From positions 15,525,001 to 15,589,000 of the forward strand of contig OX485807.1 in assembly GCA_950295325.1 (NCBI GenBank): a stretch of DNA of 64,000 nucleotides, in the 5' to 3' direction. The notes below the pieces were generated by a model, which had not been told where the DNA came from, ran no database searches, and worked only from the letters and a program-made list of their open reading frames with translations. Positions 34,431 to 47,200 of this stretch are shown here, piece by piece (the stretch's first letter is position 1; each line of letters starts with the position of its first letter). This DNA comes from Polytrichum commune (Eukaryota; Streptophyta; Polytrichopsida; Polytrichales; Polytrichaceae). Both the position numbers and the translations under genes were made by a program.

Positions 34431-37400
34431 ATGTGTACGTATCCAGAGGAAGAAGAAAGGGGCACAGAAACGGCGGGGATTGATACCAGAATAGAGCCTG
34501 GCAAGGTTCTGAAGTATGGCATCATCGGCGTAGGCATGATGGGACGCGAGCACTTGTATAACTTGGCTGCTCTCCCTGGTGCCATGGTTGTCGCAGTGGC
34601 CGATCCTCATCCTGGCTCTCGTGAAGCCGCCCTGGCTGCCACTGCTGGACTGCAGTCTTCCGTCCCCTCTCCTCCTCTCCAGGTACACACTCACGCGCAA
34701 TCTGAGAATTTCTTTGCCACGAAATCAGAATCATTGGCTTGCTAATAAATCCTTGTCATTAAGGACGTGTGCTCTTTTTACTACAACACTGTAATACTAT
34801 GAAGCTCACATCCTCGACCAGTGTTCAAATTTTGTTTTTGCTGCTGAAGACTGTCAATCGGCATCATCCTGCCTCACGTCTGAGAAATTCTGTGCCGCTA
34901 TGGCACGAAATGAAAATTACTGGCAGCCTTGTACAGCAATTTTTCTTTTCCTACTACTACATAATCTAAGACTGCGAAGCTCACATCCTTAACCAGTGTT
35001 CAAAGTATTTTTCTGCTGCCGCCATGGCACAAAAATCAGAATCATTGGCGTGCTACTGAATCCTTGCTGTTAAGTATTTTTGCTCTTCTTACTACAACAC
35101 CGTAGAACTATGCAGCGCACATCCTTCACCAGTGTTCAAAGTTAATTTTCTGCTGCCGAAGACTCTGCATTATCATCGTCCTTTTCTGCCATCCTAATTT
35201 TTGTATCTTTGAAGCATAGAATAAGATCAGAGTCTTTTTTCCTAAATTCTGATTTATCATTTTTTTTTGGCGGGGTTAATCTTTCTTGGAACAAGATTTC
35301 CCAGACTCGTCATGTCTGAGTATTTCTTTGTCGCCATGGCACGAAATCAGAAGAATCAATAGCGTGATCCTAAATCTTTGTGTTTGCCACAACATCATAA
35401 GACTATGAAGCTCACATCGTTGATCAGTGTTCAAATAATGTATTGCTGCTGAAGACTGTCAATCACCATCGTCCTTCCTCACATCTGAGAATTTCTTTGC
35501 CAAAATCAATATCATTGGCAGCCTTGTACAGGATATTTTCATTCTTAGTACTAGTAAATAGTGAAGATTGTTGTCACCTGTGTCGAGTAAAATATATTGG
35601 AAACTCGCTCTCTCATTTTGTCTCTCCATTTCGAAGTGGAGCTTGAGTATGATTCTACACGCACTTGAATCGGGGGTCAGTCAATTGTGGTCAATTTATC
35701 TGGCTTTAACTTCCCCGATGATTTCAGTGATTTTCAGGTTTTGTATCCACTGTGCCGATTCAATTCTCCACATCTCGAGTGCAAACGTTAATCTAGTCCT
35801 TTTACTTGTGCGCAGGTCTTTGCCGACCATGGCTCGTTGCTGGATAGTGGACTCTGCGATATCGTGGTGATCGCTACTCCGAATATGACACATGTACAAA
35901 TTCTTCTGGACGTTCTTGCGCACCCTAAGCGGCATCACATCTTAGTTGAGAAACCTCTTTGCACCACCGTCGAAGATTGCTACAAGGTCAATCCTTCTTC
36001 ACCATGCTCTTGCGTGAAACAGAAAGAACATCTAAATTGCTGCTCTGCTGAACAATCTCAAATTCGTATGCCAGAGAGAACTCTTTAAGCGTGATTGCGA
36101 CTACAAATTTGTACACTTTCGAGTTTCGTGAGTAGCTAGACAGTCTGTCTTTGCAAAAACTAAACGCTCCGTGAATCAATCTCAATTTTCTCAAAGTATG
36201 TCACAGAGGGAACTCTTGAAGCGCGATGTAACTACAAATTTGTATACTTTAAAGTTTCGTCAGTAGGTAGGAGCCGATCTTTGCGAGAACAAAATGTTCT
36301 ACGAAACAATCTCAAATTCCTGTAGTGTGTCACAGAAGAACTATTGAATCGTGACGTGACTAGAAATTTGTATGCTTTAAATTTTCGTGAGTAGGCAATC
36401 AAACCTTGCAAGAACAATTTCAAATTCTAGAGTATCTCAGAGAGGGAACTCTTGAAGCGTGACAAATTTGTGCACTCTCTAGTTTCGTGAGTAGGCTGCC
36501 AATCCTTGCAAGAACAAAATGGCCTGCGAAACAATGATCTCAAATTCTTAGGGTATGTTACAGAGAGAGATCGTGAAGCGTGATGTGACCACAAATTTGC
36601 AAGCTATCAAGTTTCGTGAGTAGCTAGGCAGTCAATCTTTGCCAATCTTTATTATTGCAAACTTACTGTGATCTTGCTCAGGCAGGTCTTGGAAGCAGCC
36701 AAAGGAAGGCCAGACGTGTTGCTGCAAGTCGGATTGGAGTATAGATACATTCCTCCTGTTGCCAAGCTCCTAGGGCAGGTCAAGGAAAATTCCATTGGAC
36801 ATGTGCGCATGGTTGCCATTCGAGAACACCGATTCCCCTTCCTTGTCAAGGTGCGTTTCCACTAGTTGCAGAGATTTACCGAGTTGCGCAACTCCGGTGT
36901 CGATTGTCAAGCTCTTTTACGTTTTGGAAGCATGAACTGATCCATGGAAACTTGAAATGTTTCGGAGGTGGCAAGAAACTTCTGATGTTCTACCAGATAC
37001 TTAAATCATTTGGAAGCATTTGGCATGATTGTTTTGATAGATTCAATCAATTTATACAACAGATTGAGAAGTTCGTAGTTCGTCTACCTACAGGTCAATA
37101 ACTGGAATCGCTTCAACAAGAATACTGGAGGTACATTGGTGGAAAAATGCTGCCACTTCTTTGACCTCATGACGCTGATTGCCAATTCTGCTCCTGTCCG
37201 AGTGATGGCTTCCGGAGCACAAGATGTGAACCACCTGACTGAATCATACGATGACAAGGTCCGTTATCTAAATTCACAATCGGATACGAGGAAGTGAGGG
37301 AGCATGCATTTGAGTGGATACCCTCTTATTTTGTCTTGCCAGTTGAATGAGAAGGAAGGATGTGGAGGTTTACTCCCAGATGTGGGGCTACATTCCAAAA

Positions 37401-38923
37401 TGCAAGTGACCAGCGTTTAATAACGAGTCAGTGTAGATTCATATCTTCAGGTTTATTATATTTTTATTGCGCACACAATATTTAGGTCATGATTCATTCA
37501 ACATTGCTTGAAATAATAATTGAATCTTTTAGGTTTTTCAACGATTAAAAGACATTTTGTAAACAAAAGACTAACAGTGGAACCCTATGTTTGATAGGCA
37601 GTGATTCAATGATGTAGTTTGATGCGTTTGAATCAATGCGGACATCAGTTTTGATTTTGATTTTGAGAGGTTCGTGATTATTAGACTTTCATCTGATGCT
37701 CCTACGTGGTTATGGTGGAAGCAGGTACCAGACATTCTGGACAATGCATACGTGATTGTTGAATATGCAAATGGGTCCCGTGGAATGTTGGACCTTTGCA
37801 TGTTTGCGGAAGGCAGCCAAAATGAACAGGAAATTTGCGTTGTAGGTGATGCTGGAAAGGTAGGGATCACATCCATCTGGTTTAAAAGATAAGGTATGCT
37901 TGTGGTCTTCCTATAACGAATTTAGAAGTAAATTTGTGAATTTATCTAAGTCACAAATTTCATTGTTTTGATGACAAAATTGATACAATTGACTACAATA
38001 ATAGATGCTATAAATTGGTGGAAAGTTACGAGCATAATTTGATCTTGAAGTGATCAATGTGCCAAAATGTGTCTTGAGATGTGTTCAACAGTTCATGAGG
38101 TATAATCATTCAAGATATTTTATGATCAAGTTTAAGAGGTGATAGACAATGTCAATAGCTACATCTTGGAAACAATTTGCTACAAAAAGACTTATTCTGA
38201 GCAATCATTTGGAATTGAGAGTCCCATTTTGGGGCGTTTAGGCCATTCGTTTTCAATATGACAAATTGGTTTGTTTGAGCGTAAAGAAGAAATCTAATTT
38301 CAGATTTTCTTTGTTTGCAGGCGGAGGCCTTTGTGCCAGACAGTATCGTGCGCATTGGCGCACGGGCAACTGGAAGAACTGGAGTGGTTTCATACGAGGT
38401 CCACGACAGAAGAGTCAAGTAAGGCACTTTCTCAAATATGTTTGATGCTCAAGGCTTACTGTTTTTTGAATCTTCTCTTCACAGCTCTTCGTTGCCAGAA
38501 GTCGGGATCTTGTCACATTTCTGTATGATTTGATTGTGAAGTCACGAATATCTTAGGCTATTCGATGAACTAAATGAAAAATCTTTTTAATCCTTTAATT
38601 CAACAAACATTGTTCACACTGTATGCATATGATTATGCTTCTCCTATGCACCGTAAAGTACGTCATAAGTCTACATATGATGAAAGCCTTTTAAATCATC
38701 GTTGTATTTTGATTCGTGAAGGTATGAGGGGCTGCATCACGGATCAAGCTTTCTGGAGCATATGGACTTTGCACTCGCAGTGCAGTCACACGGCAAACAA
38801 CCACCCGCAGTTTCATTAGAAGAAGGATTGCTGTCTGTGGCAATCGGGGTGGCTGCGCACAAATCGATTGAAACTGGCAGATTCGTGTATATGAAGGAGG
38901 TGATGCAGCGTAGAGAGCTATAG
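34431..38923 (+). CDS. Gfo/Idh/MocA family NAD(P)-dependent oxidoreductase
   Basis: Exons 34431-34682, 35816-35986, 36686-36850, 37094-37258, 37725-37859, 38321-38418, 38722-38923; 395 residues, all phases close. The start has a strong context (CCACCATGT). Residues 29-38 form the Rossmann dinucleotide loop ([10 protein letters not shown]33/G35/G38). VEKPL at 128-132 carries the family's EKP lysine (K130), and [15 protein letters not shown] around 208-222 supplies H217 and D220 of the C-terminal active-site helix. The tail [20 protein letters not shown] is typical of myo-inositol dehydrogenase-like members. Enzymes of this family oxidise or reduce sugars, inositols or other polyols; the substrate cannot be read from the sequence. 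No transit or signal peptide is visible, so the cytosol is likely. The first five junctions fall between codons and only the last splits one. Introns 1 and 2 carry tandem repeats. Confidence 0.92.
34801..35450 (+). repeat. Four degenerate direct repeats in oxidoreductase intron 1
   Basis: Units start near 34801, 34977, 35111 and 35406, each with GAAGCTCACATCCT..CCAGTGTTCAAA or a variant. The first and fourth also share GCTGAAGACTGTCAATC. Unit length varies from 135 to 295 bp because of indels. Confidence 0.8.
36052..36650 (+). repeat. Five tandem ~120 bp units filling oxidoreductase intron 2
   Basis: Units begin near 36052, 36173, 36305, 36416 and 36530. Each carries ACAATCTCAAATTC, a GTCACAGAGGGAACTCTTGAAGCGTGA-like block, ACTACAAATTTG and TTTCGTGAGTAGG. 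Nearly the whole 699 bp intron is this array. Its units contain no intact splice acceptor, so it should not disturb splicing. Confidence 0.9.
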
Positions 38924-40690
38924 CTGAAATTCTGAAACTGTACAATAATTTCCCATCACGCATTCAACATGAGGGTAAGTAGGTCAATGCCGCGACTGCC
39001 GTGAATCGTGAAATTGTTTCCATAGGAGGTGTAGCACAACCAGATTCATTTGTTCTGGGACTGACGAACTGCATTCCTTAAGTAGATACATTCTTTATAC
39101 AAGCCAGAATGGCATATTATTTGGTTACCATTGGAAACCGTAAGCTAAACGTGTTTTAAATGGCTAGTTTTTTGCTGTTTGCGATGATCCTCAACTTGAG
39201 GACTCTTCAGGGTTAGGCTTTCTCTTGGATCTGCATATGCGGTGTCAGATTTCAGCATAAAACTGAGCTCCAAAGTTATAAGTGCTGGAACCATAAAACG
39301 ACCATAAAATTGGGCCCTCTTCCCCCCAATTTATGTTTTCTATTGAAAATTTGAGCACGTAGTTCAATCTTTTCTGAACACATGTATTTTTGGTGATCAT
39401 TCTTAGATCCACACCTAACCTCACCCCACTTCAACGTAGGTGTTTGAACACAATATGTAACCGACTTAGGCAGAACTACTTTAAATTGCCTATGTGTAAA
39501 TTGTAATTGTGCTTAATTTGGATATCGATTGTGATCATATGTTGGTCGATTCCCTGCCCCCGAAATAGGCTTGTAGACTCTTCTCTCATGCTTGTTTCAA
39601 GTGGCATTAGAGTTTATATCTAAGGTAGATGGGTGGTCTTGAGTGGCTCGTTTTCTTAATCGGACCCCTAGGTTTGATTGGTGTGTGTTACGGTGAGGAT
39701 CAATGAGCATCAAAAAGAGACATGTTCAAAAGAAATTGGACTACGTCTTCCAAATATTAATAAATACTCTACACTCAATTGTGAACGTGAACGGGAGGAT
39801 CTATGTATCCAGTTAAGATATCAACAAACATGCACTTTTGATACCCATAACTAAATCAGGGGAGGACATCCGTGCATCCGTACAGTTGGACCCCCAATAT
39901 AAGGTCATCAATTTCGTACGAGCATTTTTGAAGAAAAGAATATTACAAATTTTGAAATGAATATAATGATTCCGTTGGGCCCAACTGTTCCCTGGTCGGG
40001 AGTCACTAGTCGAGAGGTTGGCCATGAGCTCTATGGAGATTCAGTCATAGTATGGTAAACCCAAATCCACTTTTCAAAACATCATAATGACGAAAACCCT
40101 GTAGCACCCCGGACCCCCAAAAAAATTGTTTTTTTCTTTTCAAAAAGGACATCAAACAGTGCGCTTCTAGGGGGGAAAGTACCCCTGAGTTTGAGATTGC
40201 AATGTGGTCTCAAATAACATTAGGGGCACAACCATTACTCTTCAAAAATCGAGTGACAATGGTTTGAAGGGTATTTTGTTTTTTATCTCTCTCTTGATAT
40301 ATTTAGTGGCCAATGAAGAATCTTTATGATCCAAAAGACTTTAAAAGTAGACTTTTGAGAGATTCCTTACACAACAATTTGTATAGCAACTCTTTTGTTC
40401 ACTCAAAATTGGTTATCAAAATAATCAATTTTGTTCACTCTTTATAGGGTAAGGTTACATGCTCATCTCATCCATAAACCCGAAACGGTTTTCAAACCCT
40501 TATCGCCCATTGAATAACAAAGACCTAATTGATTGAGAGGCAACCCTCAAAACTCCTTCCCACCTTCAAGAATTGATGAGCAAATGGCATTAACCCCTAA
40601 ATGCCATAAGCCTAGGTCATATATAACCCCTTAATGGGGGATTTTATATATTTATTTATTTATTTGGTTGTCTCATGATTTTCTCTAAAT
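38924..40690. other. Oxidoreductase 3' flank and gene-free stretch
   Basis: The oxidoreductase 3' UTR should lie in the first few hundred bases; no poly-A signal was chosen with confidence. Beyond about 39300 the sequence resembles fragments at 17560-18020 and 25130-27700 (CACGTAGTTCAATC, TATGTATCCAGTTAAG, CATGAGCTCTATGGAGA). It is probably an old non-coding repeat. Confidence 0.45.
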
Positions 40691-40697
40691 TCAACTA

Positions 40698-41080
40698 CAC
40701 TAAATTGTCCTATTAGTGTGGGTTGCCATTTGGAATTACACATCCCTACAACATTTTATTGAGAATGTCATTTTTAACCCAAAGTACATAAGTAGTTAGT
40801 ATGCACACCGAAGAATATAATATAACTTACAGCCCGCCCACACTTACTGGTGCATGCCACTAGTGAACGGTCTCTACCAACAAGGATCACTTTGAGAGTT
40901 GGTTTAGCCAGTGAGAGCCACTGGATGTAACCAATGCTGGTAGGAACCATTCACCGGTGGCCCACACCAATAAGTGTGGGTAGACTATTAATTGATTAAA
41001 AAAAATGATAATGCCGGTAAAAAGTTATAGCAACACGTAACTCTTAATGATAAGCCACACTAATTAGGACAATTTAGTGT
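40698..41080. mobile_element. MITE family A, copy 2 (complete ends), TA flanks
   Basis: Starts CACTAAATTGTCCTATTAGT and ends with the inverted CACTAAATTGTCCTAATTAG, flanked by TA. Long inner arms share GTTGCCATTTGGAATTAC. It lacks the family B insert found in copy 1, so it serves as the empty site, but carries a different small element at 40837-40980. Confidence 0.82.
40837..40980. mobile_element. ~144 bp palindromic MITE nested in family A copy 2
   Basis: CCCACACTTACTGGTGCATG at the left is mirrored by inverted CCCACACTTATTGGTGTGGG, and the pairing continues through GTGAACGGT/GTGAATGGT for about 45 bp. Absent from copy 1 of family A at the matching position. Confidence 0.75.
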
Positions 41081-41082
41081 AG

Positions 41083-43880
41083 CTTCCACAAAAAGATGCA
41101 CCATCAATCGACTCACGGGCTTGGAATTTTTGGGTTTGAACAACATTTGTGGCTTGTAGATTTTTATTTTTATTTTTATTTTCTAAAATTTTATTGCATA
41201 AATCTAGGGCATATCGGGGATATGAGCCAAAAAGTAAGCTACAAATCTTCCTATCAAATAAGCTCCAAATGTTTTTGTATTCATATCACTTGTTATCCTT
41301 TATTAAGGTTTCGAAATTTTCATTGATTTGCTATAATGGAACCCGTCACTTTTTTATTACCCCAAAAAATGCTCTAAAATTTTGCCTATAAATTACCGTC
41401 ATGTGATATAGACCCTTGTAGATACTAATTATCTACACATCGACAACTCAAAAACATTGTGTTTGTCAAATCCATACAGTTGGAGGATGTTCCATGAGGT
41501 GTCTTGAATAGATTCACGTATGAATTCTCAAATACAGTCTTCTATAATGACACCAAATTCTTCAAGAACCTCTTGTGGCATTCAAGGTTTAAAAGGTTTT
41601 CTTTCTCTCTCTCTCAACAATAGACTTTGAATTTGACTCCAAAGTGTTGGAACATCTTTGGATTAGAATAAGGGCGATAACTTAACATATTTGGTGTTGA
41701 ATTATTATTTTGGCAACAAAATAGTTGGTAAGAGTCCAAAGAGAAGATTCTCGTACTCTTCAACCCCCAAATGCTCACAACTCCATATCCAACCATGTTT
41801 TCCCCCTCATGTTCATTAGTAGAAAACTATGCCCGAAAAAACTGCATCCGAAATAGGCTGCAGTTCTTTTTGGCATAGTTTTCTAATATATGGTGGTTGA
41901 AGGTCTTGATGAGTGTCCTAACATTAGTCCAAAATATATGAGGTTTGAGTCACACATGGGAAATTGGACTATCTACTTCACATAGAATGGAAGAAAATGA
42001 ATTTGGAACATGTGGACCCTCAAAAGTCTAAAACTCATGTCACTACACTAAATTGATTATGGTAAATAATGTGAGAATATGAATTCCAAAAGCCTATATC
42101 TACTCACTTTCAAAGTCCAAATAATTGAGGGAGAAAACACCAATAATCAATATAAAGAACAACTGATCTTTGAGTGGTCGGTGCACCCATATGATTAAGA
42201 GTGAGGCGAAACCAAAATCTTAAGAGTTAGTTAGGCTAGTGAGTTCGAAGACAATCATCTAGAATAATTTGATTACTTGCCTACGGTATTCGGAAAGAGC
42301 ATGAGAAACCTCTTAAGACGAATTGTTTGTTGGCTATGTCTGTAGGACAGAGACTATGCATCAACTTCTTCATTTCTAGAGCAAATTTCCTAACCACTTT
42401 GTGTTCACACTTGGACGTTACTTGTTCTTGTTAAATTTGGTCCACTTTATGTAATGTGGATGTTAACTATAGTTTTTTTTATATATATATACAAGTGCTC
42501 CCTAAAATGCATTGAAAGAAATCTAGTTAACTATAGTTATTTCGGCAGTTCTTGATTATTTATTTTATAATTTTCGGGTGATAAATGAGTAGCTTCAATC
42601 CTTGACCCGTATTTGAGAAGAAGGTGCACAAAATCCAAGAAAGGTTTGGTATAGTGAATAGCCATGGATTGGCATGAGCAAAGTAATCAACTACAATTGT
42701 AGTCTTTCATAGCAAATTACAGAGCCTCACGGTTCTACCGTTTTCTTGTTTGCAAAGTACGAGCAAGATTTCAAAGAGACATCACCACTTGAAGTAGTTG
42801 GAGGTGTTTTTCTTCAAGGTAGGTTTTGGTGGTGAACACCACCCTCACATACACCACCTTGACTGAACATATGTCCACTTCAAAGAGACAATGCCACTTG
42901 TCAAATTGATAATGGTACATTGCACACCCTAACTCATAGCTCATAGCTCAAGGAGCTCTTGTCAACATGGTCGATGATCATATAAGTTGCATTTGTGCAT
43001 ATAAACTATTGTCTCAGTTTATGCCTTTAGATTTTGCCCTTGACATCCAACCATTTGGATGTTTGAAAAGACAATCACTCATGCAATCACCAGTCTATCT
43101 TTCCTAATTGTATAGTAGATTCTTCAATCTTGCTTGGAGATATTGTAGGTTGGGTATCTCTTGATAGATATTATGGGTAGAGCATCTTTTCGGATAGGGG
43201 TTGATTGATGGATTTGTGATTTATGACAAGGAACAATATTAGGGAAGTTGTCAATGTAGATTTATTTCTCAATTGTGGGAACTTACTATATAGATGTCCA
43301 CTTTCACCTTCATATCTTTGGGCACATAAACGTAACCTAGATCGTAATTTGTTTCCAAACCTTTAAATTGGTTTTCAAGCACTCCATTGAAAGTATGTGA
43401 AGTTCGTTAATTTCGACTTTCATTAGTTGGGATTGATATGAAATGCATGAAGCATCTTATTAGATTTCAAAGTTGGCCCAAACATATTACCGATGTCTAG
43501 AGTTTGTCATATCCGCTCATTTGAACTGCTCATTCCTCCTCACTTTAGCACTCAAAACTAAGACATGTGTCATGTCATTATTGGTTCCGACCTGATCAAA
43601 ATTCAATCCCAGCCCGTTTAAAATTATGTATCCTATGGATTGCTAATGGGGTCCTGATTGGGAATAGGCGCCTCTATTGACGCAAAATCTCTTAAGCGAT
43701 TGGTTACGGGCACCTCTACTCTATATACTGTCCAACATTGGTCACATCCATATGGTTAAATTGTGTTAAATATTTCCATGTACCATTTAAAAAAGAAGAA
43801 GAGAATGCCTCATGATGACGTGGTAAAACCCAAAACCCCTTGTGGCATTTTAGGGGTTAAGGAGAGTGATCACATGAGGC
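41083..43880. other. Gene-free stretch before the chaperonin gene
   Basis: AT-rich, no gene recognised. A (TA)n run lies at about 42479-42490. Sequence near 43660-43730 (GGGCACCTCTACTCTA) appears inverted near 28180-28200. Confidence 0.5.
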
Positions 43881-43915
43881 CCACCCTGGAACTCTCTAGA
43901 GCTCCAAAGATGACC

Positions 43916-43928
43916 GAACCTTCTAGAG
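43916..43928 (+). promoter_or_regulatory. Possible heat shock element
   Basis: GAACCTTCTAGAG is a run of alternating GAA/TTC-type units (GAA-nn-TTC-nn-GAG), with the last unit one base off. It lies about 365 bp before the chaperonin start codon and about 120-200 bp before the likely leader exon. Heat induction of Cpn60 genes is common, so the position makes sense, but one imperfect match is weak evidence. Confidence 0.35.
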
Positions 43929-44112
43929 GAGCCCTATCCACCGACCATCGGTCGCCCGCACTGGAGACCGAAGGTCGTCCGCCTACCCCACCTTATCCTC
44001 GTCGCCTCCATCGCTCTCGCCCTCTTTGTTTCTTCATTCTGCTCGTCCCCAATTGCGCTCGCTGACCTCTCAGATTCATCGCCTCCCTTCCGCACATTGT
44101 TGGCCTCTGAAG

Positions 44113-44268
44113 GTATGTCCGTTGCATTTTACCACTCATGTCCTCGTGTATTTGAGAAGCATTTTGGAAGCGTTTTGGAGCATCCCGTGAGTTGTTAGGG
44201 TACGCAAATGGGAGTTGCTTTCTGACAAGGATTGTTGATTGTTGATTGTTGATTTTGCTTGTGTCCAG
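44113..44268 (+). other. Probable 5'-UTR intron of the chaperonin gene
   Basis: A good donor (AAG|GTATGT at 44113) and acceptor (GTGTCCAG ending 44268) bracket 156 bp just before the start codon. The upstream leader exon would be the CT-rich sequence ending at 44112. Confidence 0.6.
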
Positions 44269-44280
44269 GATTTTCTCAAG

Positions 44281-47200
44281 ATGGCCGCCACTGTTGGGAG
44301 AATGGCTGTGGTGAACTCTGCTGCCGCCGCAACAACAAGGACAGAGAAGGCTGTCTCGTCTTCCTTCTTGGCAGGGTCCAGCGTCCAGCCTTCTTCCTCG
44401 GCCTTTGGCCGAGTTTCTTTGGTTGCTGGCCACAGGCAGAGCCGCCGGGCTGCTCAGAGACTGGTAACTAAGAGCATGGCTAAGGACCTTCACTTCAACA
44501 AAGACGGGTCTGCCATTAAGAAAATGCAGGTACGTGTATGTGCTTGGGGTGTGCATTGTGCCAAATTCTTATGTATATAGGGTATTTACTTGGAGAAATT
44601 CCTACTGTGTTGAATGAATGATTATTTCTTCTACAGGGAGAATGGCTTAAACTCAAGGCCTTAACACGAATCCCTTGGGAGGAATTCTGAGGTTGAGGTT
44701 AAGGCCGGAAATACTGTTAGGAGGGGTGACGTTTCTAGCACTTAAATGGTTTTTGGGGCACCCTACCACTTTTGGTCCACTCAATCATAGAGGGGTTATC
44801 TGGTGTGTGCATGCGGTGTTGTGCCAAATTTGCACCTACTTAGGGCTATTTGTGTGTGTGAGGAGGTGTTATTACTTTATTTTCTCACGTTTAGAGAAAT
44901 TCTTATCTGGTTGAATGTATGACTCCTACGACGGTGGCTTAAACCCATGGGTGGCTTAAACCCAAGCTCTCAAACCGAGATTGAGGTTAAGTCGCCCGAG
45001 TGCTGGAATAGCACTTGGATGGCTGAAGTTCCTAGCACTTGGTGGTTTCCGGGGCACCTTACCACCTTTATGGCCCACCCAATCATAGTGGGGGTATATC
45101 CGGGGTAAACCAAATATTTTCAATTAAATGTGTAAATAACGGTGTAGGATGTAGGAACCTAGGGGCTTGCCTTTGGGTGAGAGAAATGGCGGGGTCGCTG
45201 GTCTGGGCACCTCCTTGAAGTAGTCTTGGGGACCCGTTAATTCTCATGGTGGACAATGCCTGTTTCAGGATTACACACATACTTAGACCAACTAAAAAAT
45301 AAAGCAATACCGTAATTTATGTTTAGAGTAATTCCTACCGTGTTGATTGTGCAACTCTGCAGGATAATTTTTCTTTTCTCAAAACTGACACCAGCTTCTG
45401 TTCTTGGGCAGGCCGGAGTTGACAAGCTTGCAGACCTTGTTGGTGTAACCTTGGGACCAAAGGGGCGTAATGTTGTCCTTGAGAGCAAATATGGATCGCC
45501 CAAGATTGTGAACGATGGTGTCACTGTTGCAAAGGAGGTGCGTGTTCTGGGGTTTATCCTTTACATCTCACTTTCTTAATTCTAGATTGAGTGTACTCAA
45601 TTTGCTGTACTGGTGAATCTGTTTGCTAATTAGAATGGAATGTACAGGGTGATTTATGTGCTGTCTGTGGCTGTGCAGGTTGAACTTGAGGATCCTGTGG
45701 AGAATATTGGAGCCAAATTGGTGAGGCAGGCAGCTGCCAAGACTAATGATTTGGCTGGTGATGGGACCACAACATCTGTTGTACTCGCACAAGGCCTCAT
45801 TGCTGAGGGTGTCAAGGTAGGACTCTTTCGAGAGGGTGCCTTTTGGAGTTACAACAATTTGCAGTGATTTTGGTAGGGCCAGATATCAATTGAGGATTAG
45901 GTAGGTGGGTAGTCATCAGTCCTTCATTGTGTACTTCTGAGATTCTAGTCGACACTGACCGCGAGGATGATGCTTCTACTCTTATTTCCACAATTGTGGA
46001 TATATCTTGTTTTCACAATGTTCGTTCAAAAGGCTCACTTTTCAATATGTTGGCCAGGTTGTTGCTGCTGGAGCTAATCCAGTACAGATCACCAGAGGTA
46101 TTGACAAGACTGTGGTGGCCCTCGTGAAGGAGCTAAAGAATCTTGCTAAGGATGTAAGTGACATATTTATCTTTCAAAAGAGTCATTAACAATGACGAAT
46201 GTTCATATGGTGGTGATGCTCAAAATGTGTGAATTTAATAGTATTGTTGAACCTTGTTATATATGCGTTCTGATATTTGTATAGTATGGTGCTTTTTGCA
46301 TCACAGGGATCATAATATTTCTACTAGAAAGTATTTGAATGTATTGTGTTTGGAGCTTTTTGTCTATATTCATGGTGGATGAATCTTGCAGGTGGAAGAC
46401 AGTGAATTGGCTGATGTTGCAGCAGTGAGTGCTGGAAACAACTATGAGGTTGGTCAGATGATTGCCGAAGCAATGAGCAAAGTTGGACGTAGAGGTGTGG
46501 TGACCTTGGAGGAAGGAAAGAGTGCCGAGAACAACTTGTATGTGGTTGAGGGCATGCAGTTTGACAGGGGATACATCTCTCCTTACTTTGTGACCGACCC
46601 CGAAAAGATGTCTGTTGAGTATGACAACTGCAAGGTATGTCAGTACCTGTCAACCATGTACCTGAATCAATATTGTGAAAAAATGTAATGAAGTTTATAT
46701 TAAAGCAGATTGTTACTAGAACCTTTGAGCATTGTAAAGTATTTTTGATGTGTATTCTCATGGCTCATGCATAGTTAACCTCATGAACATACATTTTCTA
46801 TCAATGAAGCTGATAGTGATTCAATATAGAACTAAGCTCTGAATACTACTCGATGTAGTGAATGCATTGGTGTTCTCAGACCTTGACACTTTCAAACTTA
46901 GGATTATCACCCGCTTGGATGTAAATCAGCAGTTCACATTCATTGTATTTTAATAAATTGACTTGTGAGGTTGAGTTTTAACTTTAGTTGTCCTATCTGT
47001 CATTCTGATGCTGAAGACTGAAGTTATTGTGTGAATGTCTTGTGGGTCTATACTCTGGTCTTGTTTCTCATGAATTTTACTGGGTGGAAAGTGCAGCTTC
47101 TATTGGTTGACAAGAAAATCACAACTGCCCGTGACATGATTGGAATTCTTGAGGAGACCATCCGTGGGGGATTCCCACTCTTGATTATTGCTGAAGATAT

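Noticed and set aside
34146-34700. A 184-codon minus-strand frame
   Set aside because: It overlaps the first oxidoreductase exon antisense, and the plus strand carries the Rossmann motif.
36052-36650. Regular repeats suggesting a CRISPR array
   Set aside because: The repeats are ~120 bp, degenerate and directly adjacent with no unique spacers, inside a plant intron.
43993-44556. A 187-codon minus-strand frame
   Set aside because: Antisense shadow of the chaperonin transit-peptide exon and its leader.
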